This document shows, piece by piece, positions 27,852 through 37,967 of a stretch of 64,000 nt of DNA. A program made the position numbers and the translations under genes. The DNA comes from Acholoe squamosa (Eukaryota > Annelida > Polychaeta > Phyllodocida > Polynoidae), in the NCBI GenBank assembly GCA_949317995.1, contig OX439047.1, positions 2,342,501-2,406,500 on the forward strand, read 5' to 3'. Every line of letters starts with the position of its first letter. Within the stretch, counting starts at the first letter, position 1. The notes under the pieces are model-generated. The model was given only the letters and a program-made list of their open reading frames with translations. It did not search any database and was not told where the DNA came from.

Positions 27852-30800
27852 CTAATTTCTTGAAACTGCACCACACCTAGATGTCTTTCTTAGTATGTGG
27901 TGTGCAGGCCTAGGCTTGATAGGGCCTATGCCTGTGGTTTCTCTTGTAAGGGTGATATCATTTTTGTTCCTTACAATTTTGCTGTAGTATTTGGCCTCAT
28001 GTGGAATAAGCCTGTGTGCAAATTCATTGTTTCTGACAGCCATAACCTTTTTCAGTCTGTCTATGTGCACTGGTCTGGCCACCAATAGATTGGTGTCCAA
28101 GTTTTTGAGTTTGGCACTTGTCAAACTAGGTCTATCTACTACAACATATGGTCCCATAAAAAGGGGTTGAAGTTTCTTACACTCTGTGTTGGTCAGGATT
28201 CTTGGTATGTTAAGGTACACCATGTCGGTGACCTTGATTTCCTGTGGTGTAAGTTTCTTATCATATCTATCCTTCCTTTCCTTTTGTAGCTTGGCGACCC
28301 TTTCTATAGCTTTCCTCCTAGAGGTATCTTGATTTGTTATCATGTTAGCTACATGGTCTGCTACTGTGGATATGTCTTCCTGTATTCCCAGCCCTAAGTC
28401 CATTGGGGTGGCTGGGTTTCTTCCATGGAGTAGAAAGAAAGGGGTGAATCCTGTGGTTTGGGATTCAGTGTTGTTTAATGCAAAGGTTATGGGTTCAATA
28501 AATGAATCCCAATTGTTTTGGTGCTTTGAGCAGAATGCTCTGAGCGCTGTGCCTATTCTAGCATTGAATCTCTCTACAAGCCCATTTGATTGTGGCCTGT
28601 ATGGTGAGGAGAATTTATGTTTGATCTTGAGGTGTTTAGTTAACTTTGTGAACTTTGCACCAGTATAACATGTCCCATTGTCTGTTTGAAGAGTGGCTGG
28701 TGTTCCATGATGACAAATTATATTCTTGTAGAACTCTGCTGCTGTTGTTTCAGCTTTCAAGTCAGTAGTAGCCCAAGCTGTTGCATATCTGGTAGCATAA
28801 TCTATGCAGACTTGTATATGTTTGTTTCCCCTGGCAGTTGTGGGAAGTGGTCCCACCGCGTCTAGGTTTAGGAACTTCATTGGTGAAGTCATGTACTCTC
28901 TCACTGTCATTGGTGTTTTGTGTGAGTGTACTTGCCTTTTTGCTGTGAGGCATGTGTGGCAGGTGGAAACATATTTTGTTGTGTCTGCTAGCATAGACTT
29001 CCAATATACCCTAGGTCGGAGTGCTGACAGCATCCTACTTGAACCAAGATGGCCGCCAGTAGGTGAGTCATGGAAATACTGTAGTGTACTTGTTACCCAT
29101 TGCTGTGGTATAACAATTTGAAGTGGTACAGTATTGGTTTTTCTCCAATTTATGGGGCATATATGGACTAATGTACCATTTACCAAGGTGTATGTCTGGC
29201 CTTGGTTGATGATTCTATTTCCTTGTGCTTTTGGTGCAGGCAAGGTCCCATCCTCAAGATATTGTATGAGGGGCAATAGGTCCTTGTCTTTCCTTTGTTC
29301 CAAGCCAAGGTTTGTACCTGAGATGGATGTGTCGGGAATCTGATCCAGTAGTTGATTTATATCTAGCACATGTTGTTTTATTCTGTCTCTTTCTTTTTCT
29401 TTTTCATCGACTATTGGCCTATCTTGTGCCTTTTGTTGGGGTGTGTCACTCTTGTTTTGGTGTGTAGGCTCCTTTGGAGGGCCTATTCTCGCCTTGATGG
29501 GAGTGGCAACCTTTTTCTTTAAAGGCACAATTTGCTTTTTGTCATTCTTCTTTGTCTCAGAGTTCTTTGACTTAGTAGATGCAGTGTCTTTTGTGACATT
29601 TTTCCTGGCAGGTGGGGTTTTGGTAGGTTTGCTTCCTGTGACCTTTTTCTCATTTAGAATAGTTTGTGATTGTGTGGGGGGTTTTGGTGTGCCCTCCTGA
29701 ATCATTTCTCTAGTCTTTGAGCGTGTGGTCATAGGACACAAATGGTTTGATGCTTCCTCTCCCTGCATTGGTTCAAAGAATCTGACTGATTTAGAAGTTG
29801 CTTGAGTAATAGCATATATTGTGTCTTCTGGATCTTCATCGTCTGAGTCAGGTGGGGTGAAGGGTGGCTCCTTTGGAGTTGCCTTCAGCATCTGATTGAG
29901 TGATGAGAATTCAATAGGCTCGAAGTCATTATCTGGAAAGAGTTGTGAGTATTCTCTCTCACAGTGGCAAAACACATAGTGTGTAGATTGCTTCAAGATA
30001 CCCCTAATCTCTGGCCTTTCAATGGTGTTGGGTGGATCATCCCTTTTGAATGGTACTTTCTTTGTTACTTTTGCAAACTTGGTTCTACTGGCTGCTCTAA
30101 CTCTCCTTGGTGGGGGTGGAGGGTTAGTCATGGGTCCAGAATCTGGGTATTCTCTTCTAGACATAGCATCTGGTGGTATGTTATCATCACCTTTCACATG
30201 TTGGATGGTGAATGAAAATTGTTGTATGTCTAGAGCCCATCTGGCCCATCTGTGTGTGAGTCCTGTATTGGTTAATAGTGGGATTAGGGCTGCATGGTCT
30301 GTGTATAATTGGGAGTGTCTAGTCTCTAGATAGTGTCTGAAGTGTAATACTCCATACACTACTCCCAGTAGTTCTCTCTCTGTGGTATTGTAATTTCTCT
30401 CATGTTTGGAGAGGGTTCTACCTGCAAAGGCTACTGGTCTGAGCACTCCTTCATTATCTCTCTGTGAGAGTACAGCTCCTAAACTCACATTGGAAGCATC
30501 AGTTGCCAAACTGAACTCTTTCTCATAGTTTGGATATCTGAGAAGAGCATTGGTACAGAGGGCATGCTTTAATGTTTTGAAAGCATTATCTGCCTCTTCT
30601 GTCCAGACAAATGCTTTGAGATGTGTCTGTAGATCATACAATGGTCTAGCAATTTGGGCATAACCTTTGATAAACTTTTTGAAGTATTGGCATAGGCCTG
30701 TGAAGGATCTGACATTTTTGACTGATTTTGGTGTTGGGAAGGTTTTGATTGACTCCACCTTTGTGGGAGATGGTTGCAGTCCCATGGGTGTGACTCTCAT

Positions 30801-32576
30801 TCCCAAGAAGTCTATTCTGTCTATGAAGTATTCAAATTTTGATTTCTTCAGTTTGAGTTTACCAACTCTTAGGCTGTTGAACACATCTTCCAGGTCATGG
30901 AAGTGTTGTTCGATTGATGGTGATAATACCAATATGTCATCTAGGTATGGTAGGGCACATTTGTACTTGAGTTTGTTCAGAATTAATGTGACTAGATGGC
31001 AGAATCCCGCCGGTGCCGTCGCTAAACCCATCGGCATCCTTTCATAGACATATTTTTTGTCATTTGCTATGAATGCGGTTTTATGCTGATCCTCCTGTCT
31101 TATAGGAATTTGAAAAAATCCCTGTTGGGCATCTAGCTTACTGAATACTCTTGGTCTGAGTGACCCTATCATGTCTAGAGTGTCATCGGCCCGGGGTGTA
31201 GATAAGGCTTGATTTATCGTGTTTTGGTTCAAATAACGAAAATCTGTGACGAGCCTATGGCCTCCCGATGATTTTTGTACTAAAAAGGATCTGGAAGCCC
31301 AGGGGCCTTCAGCACATTCTCTCAGAATGCCCTGTTGTACTAGCCTTTCACACTCTTCCCCTATTGCGGCCTGTTTTTCTGGTGTTTGTCTATATGGTAG
31401 GAAATGACATGGTACTGCCTCAGGTTTTACATGTATTGAGTGTGTATACAGGTGTGTGGCACCAATGTCTCCATCTTTTCCTACAAATACATCATCATAC
31501 TTGGTCAGCAGTGATCCTAATCTATCATGCTGATCTTTGGATGTGAGCACAGATTTTGGTGGAACATTCTCTTCCAATTCTGGCTCGAGGTCATGTGCCT
31601 CACTATGAATAGCAGCTATTTCAGAGAGTCTGATTGAGTTGGGTTCAGGGTCAGCATATGTGGACTCACAGTCTGAGTCTGTGTCACTGAATTGAGTTAC
31701 ATCCTCAGGCCGTATGGCTGAGATGGATTGATCAGTGTGTGGGGTAGTGTCTGACACCTGTTGAGGTTTTTCTAAATCAGATTCCTTGACTTCCTGAAAT
31801 AGAGCTATGATGGCACCCTTTTTGATTTTATGTGGGCGCCTGCTGGTGTTGAGTAACACTAGGGGATGTTTGTTATTTTCCCTGGGGGTTACTGCTGCCC
31901 TTTGAACTAGATATGGGGCATTGTTATTTCTTTGGAGGTTATCTACTACTCCAGTTTTGCCTTGCAGTGATTGAGTAGATGTGACTTTACCCAATACTGC
32001 AAGTTCAGAGAATGGAGGGATGGTGAAATCCCTCACTGCCCTAATGGGTTTGAGAATTTGTTCAGGATCAACATTAAATTCAATTTGAGATTTTGTAGTG
32101 CTTAAGAAATCTGTGCCGAGAACAACGGGCTGTGTGAGGTTGGGAATTACAGCAAATTGGTATTGGAATCTGACACCTTGGATTCTAAAGTTCAGCATAG
32201 CTGAATGTCTAACATGACACACCGATCCATCTGCCAAATGGATGTTGATTTTAGATTTCCTCAGTTGGATATGGAATCTCTTTTGGAGATCCATGAGGAA
32301 TGATTGTCTGACACAGGTGATAGTAGCACCTGTATCAACCAAACATTGTACATCTGAAACATCATATAGATTTGCATTGATACAGCCATTTTGAAGAAGT
32401 ACAATAGAAAGCTTGGTACTCTCACCTGTATCCTTTGATGATGAATCTGGTGGGGTGATGTGTATCACTGATGGACGTCTCTGTCTGTTAGATGGTAGAT
32501 TGGCACTAGCAATTGTCTCTGGTTGGATCTTTGTTAATCCTGATTGATTGTTTGTATTTGGGGTGTCACAGTGCAC
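27852..32576 (-). CDS. pol: Element A pol polyprotein (PR-RT-RNaseH-IN)
   Basis: 1574 residues counted from a GTG at 32576, but joined to gag by a -1 frame; the frame is open from the slip site. Protease CLVDTGATITC (Asp 81); reverse transcriptase ALPYLDDILVL near 544; RNase H LATDASNVSLG near 690; then an unusually long basic, Pro-rich linker (about residues 795-1130, rich in Lys/Thr/Pro); integrase HHCC finger (GGHLGSS ... CHTCL) near 1171-1207; catalytic D-D-E near 1239, 1300 and 1336 (VERFNA); and a GPY module (MGPYVVV) near 1475. All catalytic motifs are present and the frame is uninterrupted. Domain order is Ty3/gypsy. It would supply enzymes for both A and B copies. Confidence 0.95.
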   Translation of the reverse strand: MHCDTPNTNNQSGLTKIQPETIASANLPSNRQRRPSVIHITPPDSSSKDTGESTKLSIVLLQNGCINANLYDVSDVQCLVDTGATITCVRQSFLMDLQKRFHIQLRKSKINIHLADGSVCHVRHSAMLNFRIQGVRFQYQFAVIPNLTQPVVLGTDFLSTTKSQIEFNVDPEQILKPIRAVRDFTIPPFSELAVLGKVTSTQSLQGKTGVVDNLQRNNNAPYLVQRAAVTPRENNKHPLVLLNTSRRPHKIKKGAIIALFQEVKESDLEKPQQVSDTTPHTDQSISAIRPEDVTQFSDTDSDCESTYADPEPNSIRLSEIAAIHSEAHDLEPELEENVPPKSVLTSKDQHDRLGSLLTKYDDVFVGKDGDIGATHLYTHSIHVKPEAVPCHFLPYRQTPEKQAAIGEECERLVQQGILRECAEGPWASRSFLVQKSSGGHRLVTDFRYLNQNTINQALSTPRADDTLDMIGSLRPRVFSKLDAQQGFFQIPIRQEDQHKTAFIANDKKYVYERMPMGLATAPAGFCHLVTLILNKLKYKCALPYLDDILVLSPSIEQHFHDLEDVFNSLRVGKLKLKKSKFEYFIDRIDFLGMRVTPMGLQPSPTKVESIKTFPTPKSVKNVRSFTGLCQYFKKFIKGYAQIARPLYDLQTHLKAFVWTEEADNAFKTLKHALCTNALLRYPNYEKEFSLATDASNVSLGAVLSQRDNEGVLRPVAFAGRTLSKHERNYNTTERELLGVVYGVLHFRHYLETRHSQLYTDHAALIPLLTNTGLTHRWARWALDIQQFSFTIQHVKGDDNIPPDAMSRREYPDSGPMTNPPPPPRRVRAASRTKFAKVTKKVPFKRDDPPNTIERPEIRGILKQSTHYVFCHCEREYSQLFPDNDFEPIEFSSLNQMLKATPKEPPFTPPDSDDEDPEDTIYAITQATSKSVRFFEPMQGEEASNHLCPMTTRSKTREMIQEGTPKPPTQSQTILNEKKVTGSKPTKTPPARKNVTKDTASTKSKNSETKKNDKKQIVPLKKKVATPIKARIGPPKEPTHQNKSDTPQQKAQDRPIVDEKEKERDRIKQHVLDINQLLDQIPDTSISGTNLGLEQRKDKDLLPLIQYLEDGTLPAPKAQGNRIINQGQTYTLVNGTLVHICPINWRKTNTVPLQIVIPQQWVTSTLQYFHDSPTGGHLGSSRMLSALRPRVYWKSMLADTTKYVSTCHTCLTAKRQVHSHKTPMTVREYMTSPMKFLNLDAVGPLPTTARGNKHIQVCIDYATRYATAWATTDLKAETTAAEFYKNIICHHGTPATLQTDNGTCYTGAKFTKLTKHLKIKHKFSSPYRPQSNGLVERFNARIGTALRAFCSKHQNNWDSFIEPITFALNNTESQTTGFTPFFLLHGRNPATPMDLGLGIQEDISTVADHVANMITNQDTSRRKAIERVAKLQKERKDRYDKKLTPQEIKVTDMVYLNIPRILTNTECKKLQPLFMGPYVVVDRPSLTSAKLKNLDTNLLVARPVHIDRLKKVMAVRNNEFAHRLIPHEAKYYSKIVRNKNDITLTRETTGIGPIKPRPAHHILRKTSRCGAVSRN

Positions 32577-32609
32577 TGGCCCATCGGCACTGTGACATCC
32601 TAGTTTTCC
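32564..32609 (-). promoter_or_regulatory. Putative -1 frameshift signal, element A gag/pol
   Basis: On the minus strand GGAAAAC (32609-32603) is followed directly by the gag stop TAG, and then by an 11-bp perfect stem TGTCACAGTGC/GCACTGTGACA (32597-32587 and 32574-32564) with a 12-nt loop. Slipping back one base at AAC enters the pol frame with no stop. In B the stem has one base change that keeps a G-U pair. Confidence 0.6.
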
Positions 32610-34627
32610 TGGTTCTGTGGGGTGGTTGAGATGGTTGCCACCAGGAGCTTGGAGATTTGATCCATCACATGAGGTGGTATTTGGGGGTTACTTTGTTGGT
32701 TCCCCTGGTAACCTCTTGTGTCAGGTTTGTAATCCTCCCAGCGTGAGTTGGAACCCTGGTAATATTGACCAGAGTTGCTGTATTGACCGGAGTTATTGGA
32801 TCTCTGGTTGTTGTAGGCGCCATTGTTGTTGTAGGATCCACTGTTGTAGTTCCTATGTGGACTCTGGCTCCTACTGTTGGATCCTTGATTATAGGATCCA
32901 GAGTTGTTTGAACCCTGGCTGTTGTTGTAGGATCCAGAGTTGTTGTAGGATCCAGAGTTGTAGTTTCTATGTGGACTCTGGCTCCTACTGTTGGATCCTT
33001 GATTATTATAGGATCTGCCATTACTTGGGGTTCTGTCTCTCCTATCACTGTATGAAGAGTTACCATTGTTGGAGTTGGAAGAGCTGTTGTCTTTCCTACT
33101 GTTGTGACCTCCCCGGTTGTTGTTGTTGTTGTTGCCCCCTCTACCTCTACCTCTATTGGATTGGTAGTTGGGGTCATAGTTATTTCCTCTATATCTACCG
33201 GTAGGGTCTCTTGATGCAACCTTAGCCTCCTGTTGCCTTACATGGGCACTAGACATTAGGTTAACATCTTCATCTGCACTAGTGCTGATTTCCTGGACCT
33301 TTTTCTTAGTAGGCTGTGGGTTGGACTCTGCATCCCTCACCCTCCTAGATCTTTCTTGGGTCTCAACCTCTAGGGCTAGGTCTAGTGCTTGGTCAAAAGA
33401 GTCTATTTTCTTGTTCTCAAGAGCTACAGAGATCCAGGGCCTCATGCCTTGGGTAAATGCCTTGCTTAGGATTTCATCACTCTGGCGTTGGGCATTACAC
33501 ACTTTCCTGAGATGGCATGCATAGTCTAGGACGGGTTCATCTACCTTTTGTGCACGGAGTGCAGTCCTTGAGATTATATTGTCTCGAGTAGCAAAATACT
33601 CTTTTAATTTATTCACTACATTGGTCCATGTCAACATGTCAGGTGTGGCACTCTCCCTGAAGGATTCAAACCAAGCTAGTGCTTGTCCTTCGAGGTACTT
33701 GGGTAAATATGTTACCATGGTGTCACTGTCTGTTACTTTGTACTTATCCTTCAGATATTCTGGGAATTTGTGATCAATAAATAATGCTGTTGACATGAGT
33801 GGTGATGGGTGTGAAAAGGTTTTGGGTTTTGTTACCTCATGTAGCCTGATCTTTCTGTCATCCTGTTGTTTTCTGTCTATGAGTTTGGTCATGTTGGACA
33901 CCATGGAGATTATGATGTCATCTTTGGATCCAGAGGCAGATGGTGTGACAACAGGTGTGATGGCAGGTGTGGGAGGTTGTGGGGTCTGGGATGATACCAT
34001 CTTCATGAGATCTGCTATCTGTTGTTGTTGTCTCTCTAGGGACTTCCTCTGATCTTCCATGGCCTTCTGTTGAGCATCTATTGCTGCATTCCTCTCTGCC
34101 AGTTGTTGGTTGAGGATCCTCTCCCTTTCCTCCTGCTGGGACTTGTTGGTCTCTAGGGCAGTAACTGCATCTTGGATGGCCTTCTCATAGGCCCTTATCT
34201 TCTCAGCTGTCTGATTAGGTAGGGGGCCTTCATCGGTGTCCATGATGGAGGGTGTGGGGGAGGTGTCTCTGGAGGAGTGGCTGTCAGAGGCTGGAGCTGG
34301 GGTGGAGGATCTAGATGAGGGTGTGGATCCACCCCCTGAGGCAGATCCTTCTTCCCCTGAGGTAGATAGCGTGAGTTGGGCGTCCTGTAGAGATCCCTGG
34401 GAAATGTTGGATCCCTGAGAACTGGTTGTTCCCTGAGTAGACAGGGTGGGTGGTGTGGGGTCTACTGAGTGTGGGTCTGTTGTATTGGAGGCTGGTTTGC
34501 CTCCTGTGGGCCTCCTAGATCTAGGTGGGAGGGAGACCTCTTCAACAGGCCCCTGACTACGTAAGGTCTTTGTGTGTTGTTCTGCCAGCTTGACTGATAA
34601 GGCCTTGATGTGGGTGGTGGACCTCAC
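32600..34627 (-). CDS. gag: Element A gag (no zinc knuckle)
   Basis: 675 codons from a GTG at 34627; the first ATG is at about residue 127. Order: Ser/Thr/Pro-rich N-terminus; Gln/Glu-rich coiled coil about 140-200; capsid-type region about 240-420 (TYLPKYLEGQALAWFESF, WTNVVNKLKEYF, LDYACHLRKVC), the retrotransposon gag fold region; then a C-terminal third made of RGRGG and repeated Ser/Tyr/Asn/Gly (YNNSGSYNN, SPHRNYNSG) blocks with no cysteines. There is no CCHC knuckle, so RNA binding probably relies on the Arg-Gly region. It is intact here, unlike in B. Confidence 0.92.
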   Translation of the reverse strand: MRSTTHIKALSVKLAEQHTKTLRSQGPVEEVSLPPRSRRPTGGKPASNTTDPHSVDPTPPTLSTQGTTSSQGSNISQGSLQDAQLTLSTSGEEGSASGGGSTPSSRSSTPAPASDSHSSRDTSPTPSIMDTDEGPLPNQTAEKIRAYEKAIQDAVTALETNKSQQEERERILNQQLAERNAAIDAQQKAMEDQRKSLERQQQQIADLMKMVSSQTPQPPTPAITPVVTPSASGSKDDIIISMVSNMTKLIDRKQQDDRKIRLHEVTKPKTFSHPSPLMSTALFIDHKFPEYLKDKYKVTDSDTMVTYLPKYLEGQALAWFESFRESATPDMLTWTNVVNKLKEYFATRDNIISRTALRAQKVDEPVLDYACHLRKVCNAQRQSDEILSKAFTQGMRPWISVALENKKIDSFDQALDLALEVETQERSRRVRDAESNPQPTKKKVQEISTSADEDVNLMSSAHVRQQEAKVASRDPTGRYRGNNYDPNYQSNRGRGRGGNNNNNNRGGHNSRKDNSSSNSNNGNSSYSDRRDRTPSNGRSYNNQGSNSRSQSPHRNYNSGSYNNSGSYNNSQGSNNSGSYNQGSNSRSQSPHRNYNSGSYNNNGAYNNQRSNNSGQYSNSGQYYQGSNSRWEDYKPDTRGYQGNQQSNPQIPPHVMDQISKLLVATISTTPQNQEN

Positions 34628-34975
34628 TGACAGGTGGGAGACCTCACTGACGTGTGGGAGACCTCACTGACGTGTGGGAGACCTCACTGACGTATGGGAG
34701 ACCTCTCTGACGTGTGGGAGACCTCTCTGACGTGTGGGAGACCTCACTGACGTGTGGGAGACCTCACTGACGTGTGGGAGACCTCACTGACGTGTGGGAG
34801 ACCTCACTGACGTGTGGGAGACCTCTCTGACGTGTGGGAGACCTCACTGACGTGTGGGAGACCTCACTGACGTGTGGGATACCTCTCTGACGTGTGGGAG
34901 ACCTCACTAACGTGTGGGAGACCTCACTGGTATGTGGGAGATCTCACTGGTATGTGGGAGCTCTCACTGGTGACC
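34628..34975 (-). repeat. 20-bp tandem array in the gag leader of element A
   Basis: About 17 copies of the same 20-bp unit as in B, here read as GGGAGACCTCACTGACGTGT, ending at the gag frame. Copy number differs from B (about 24), so the array is unstable but retained. Confidence 0.9.
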
Positions 34976-35102
34976 TTGGTGGGCATGGTGTCAAGGTCAA
35001 GGTCACTGGGTGGGTGGAGTGGGTTTTACTGTGTGTATGATTGTTCTTAGTTGTGTTACCAGCTTTAATTTTTATGAGCCTGTGAGAGATGGGATCTTAG
35101 TA
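34976..35102 (-). other. Element A leader between PBS and array
   Basis: About 125 bp, conserved in element B at 5573-5700. No ORF. Confidence 0.5.
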
Positions 35103-35117
35103 GGATGTTCTCCACCA
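35103..35117 (-). other. Primer-binding site of element A
   Basis: TGGTGGAGAACATCC on the minus strand, three bases after the 5' LTR, the same as in B. Confidence 0.7.
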
Positions 35118-35120
35118 CTT

Positions 35121-36461
35121 TGTCATACTAGTAATTGGCATGATCAAGTTGTCATATGAGAAATATCATATGACTAGTGGTGTATGGAGTAAATACATCA
35201 GGCTCATAATAAATAGTGTTATTTCCAGTTGTCACTGGTTTATTCAGCTCTAGGCAACATGTAAGAAATATCAATCATACAGTAGTTGGTATGTAGGTAA
35301 TTTGTACATACAGTAAACATACAGTAATTTATAAAGTACAATGTTCAGTTCCACTCCACCTGTGAGGTAACAATAATACAATGTCCAGCATAGTTCTAGG
35401 TGGGTTCCCACACCTAGCTCCTGGCCTGCTGCTTAGAGGAATAATGTAATAATGAATAACTTTACCCTCTGGTGGATGTCTTGGAGAAGATAGCCTCTGG
35501 CCACTAATGATGGAAACCCATGCCTGTCTAGCATAGTTTCACCATAGTGCAGTGGTATAGCAGGTAGCAGGAGATGACTGGAGATGTTACCTCTGGAGTG
35601 GTTCTTGGTGTTCTGTCCTTCTGGAGGTGCAGACAGGCTATTTGTAGCAAATCTTGGAAAAGCACCTCCAGACTGACTGGAGCCAGCAGCATCTGCCTGA
35701 CTCTACAATTGTTTGAGGGGAGTCTTTCATGTGTCACAGGGGGACAAAGGACCCCCATGGGCGCCGCTGTGTCCCCCATTGTCTTGGTCGGTTCTGCAAC
35801 TTCAGACCCTCATATCTCGGTCGTTTATGCGTTTATAACCGCCATTTTGCGCATGCGCGGAGTTGAATATGCCAAGTTTATAATGCCCGTTGGATAGGCG
35901 CGTAACTCCCGCCGGTTTGTCTGTAGGGAACTCGGAGCTCCTTTCAGTCTCCATGGCATAACTTCCTTAATAGTTCCGCCTTGATCTTGGGCTCATTTTG
36001 ACCGTCTAATTATGGGCTTTCCATAAATACTTTGATATTTGACCTAGCTCGCTCAGGAGCGAAGCTAGAGCGACCGGAAGGTTATGGCGTCGTGCTTATG
36101 TAACCCATTGTTCAGTTATTAGAGTGCTCAGACACTCATGACGGCGTCAGCGGTGCTCAGGCACCCGTGACGGCCAGTTGCATTCACTTACAAGTTATTA
36201 ATTTGTGCATTGAGCCATGAGGTCGCACACTGAGACCCTCATTTTTATTATATTGTGCAGTGAACCATTAGGTCGGAGCCTTTGATGTCAGAGAGAGTGT
36301 TTGTAACTGACCTGGCTGGTGTGCAGTGGGGCATGAACGCTCTTATACAAAGTTTGAGCGCTCTTATAGCTCTCAGAACCAACCTATGTATTAATTTCAT
36401 AGATATCCTTTGATTAATACAAAATATGTTACAATTTATGGAATAATAAAATGGTATATCA
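35121..36461 (-). repeat. Element A 5' LTR
   Basis: 1341 bp, from TGATATACC (36461, minus) to TAGTATGACA (35121). TTTATT (AATAAA on the minus strand) is at 35239-35244. An intact NRF1-like GCGCATGCGC is at 35849-35858. It is followed by the GCCC duplication at 36462-36465. Confidence 0.93.
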
Positions 36462-37931
36462 GCCCAACAGAAGGCCATGGAAGACCAGCGGAAGTCCCTA
36501 GAGAGACAACAACAACAGATAGCAGATCTCATGAAGATGGTATCATCCCAGACCCCACAACCTCCCACACCAGCCATCACACCTGTTGTCACACCATCTG
36601 CCTCTGGATCCAAGGATGACATCATAATCTCCATGGTGTCCAACATGATCAAACTCATAGACAGAAAACAACAGGACGACAGAAAGATCAGGCTGCATGA
36701 GGTAACAAAACCCAAAACTTTTTCACACCCATCACCACTCATGTCAACAGCATTATTTATTGATCACAAATTCCCAGAATATCTGAAGGATAAGTACAAA
36801 GTAACAGACAGTGACACCATGGTAACATATTTACCCAAGTACCTTGAAGGACAAGCACTAGCTTGGTTTGAATCCTTCAGGGAAAGTGCCACACCTGATA
36901 TGTTGACATGGACCAATGTAGTGAATAAATTAAAAGAGTATTTTGCTACTCGAGAAAATATCATCTCAAGGACAGCACTCCGTGCACAAAAGATAGATGA
37001 ACCTGTCCTAGACTATGCATGCCATCTCAGGAAAGTGTGTAATGCCCAACGCCAAAGCGATGAAATCCTAAGCAAGGCATTTACCCAAGGCATGAGGCCC
37101 TGGATCTCTGTAGCTCTTGAAAACAAGAAAATAGACTCTTTTGACCAAGCCCTAGACCTAGCCTTAGAGGTTGAGACCCAAGAAAGATCTAGGAAGATAA
37201 GGGAGGCAGAGTCTAACCCACAGCCTACTAAGAAAAAGGTCCAGGAAATCAGCACTAGTGCAGATGAAGATGTTAACCTAATGTCTAGTGCCCATGTAAG
37301 GCAACAGGAGGCTAAGGTTACATCAAAAGACCCTACCGGTAGATATAGAGGAAATAACTATGACCCCAACTACCAATCCAATAGAGGTAGAGGTAGGGGG
37401 GGCAACAACAACAACCGGGGGGGTCACAACAGTAGGAAAGACAACAGCTCTTCCAACTCCAACAATGGTAACTCTTCATACAGTGATAGGAGAGACAGAA
37501 CTCCAAGTAATGGCAGATCCTATAATAATCAAGGATCCAACAGTAAGAGCCATAGTCCACATAGGAACTACAACTCTGGATCCTACAACAACTCTGGATC
37601 CTACAACAACAGCCAGGGTTCAAACAACTCTGGATCCTATAATCAAGGATCCAACAGTAGAAGCCATAGTCCACATAGGAACTACAACAGTTGATCCTAC
37701 AACAACAATGGTGCCCACAACAACCAGAGATCCAACAACTCTGGTCAATACAGCAACTCTGGTCAATATAACCAGGGTTCCAACTCACGCCAGGAGGATT
37801 ACAAACCTGACACAAGAGGTTACCAGGGGAACCAACACAGTAACCCCCAAATACCACCTCATGTAATGGATCAAATCTCCAAGCTCCTGGTGGCAAGCAT
37901 CTCAACCGCCCCACAGAACCAGGAAAACTAG
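36462..37931 (+). pseudogene. gag: Element B gag, 3' fragment with a nonsense codon
   Basis: This continues the B gag frame after the A insertion: end of the coiled coil, capsid region, then the Arg-Gly and Ser/Tyr/Asn-rich tail without zinc knuckle. A TGA at 37692-37694 replaces the GGA codon found in A, truncating the protein about 80 codons early. Otherwise it is collinear with A gag to the TAG at 37929. Confidence 0.88.
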
Positions 37932-37967
37932 GATGTCACAGTGCCGATGGGCCAGTGCGCTGTGACA
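37922..37967 (+). promoter_or_regulatory. Putative -1 frameshift signal, element B gag/pol
   Basis: GGAAAAC then TAG, followed by the stem TGTCACAGTGC (37934-37944) and GCGCTGTGACA (37957-37967). The A-to-G change relative to A leaves a G-U pair, so the hairpin is preserved. Confidence 0.55.

Larger units (their letters stand above)
6718..36461 (-). mobile_element. Element A: env-bearing Ty3/gypsy retrotransposon inserted in B gag
   Basis: Minus-strand element with LTRs 6718-8064 (3') and 35121-36461 (5'), flanked by GCCC (6714-6717 and 36462-36465). It is the same family as B, in opposite orientation. LTRs differ at about ten positions plus a 6-bp indel (under 1%), slightly less than in B, as expected for a later insertion. 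Gag and pol are intact; env is intact except for the C/miniature composite at 11473-25586. Net length is about 15.6 kb. It may have been a recent source copy of this family before the composite broke env. Confidence 0.93.

Noticed and set aside
32617..33219. Long frames opposite and alongside A gag (Cys-rich and Thr-rich)
   Set aside because: Shadow frames of the low-complexity Ser/Asn/Gly region; the same occurs in B at 37333-37914 and their composition follows from gag codons.
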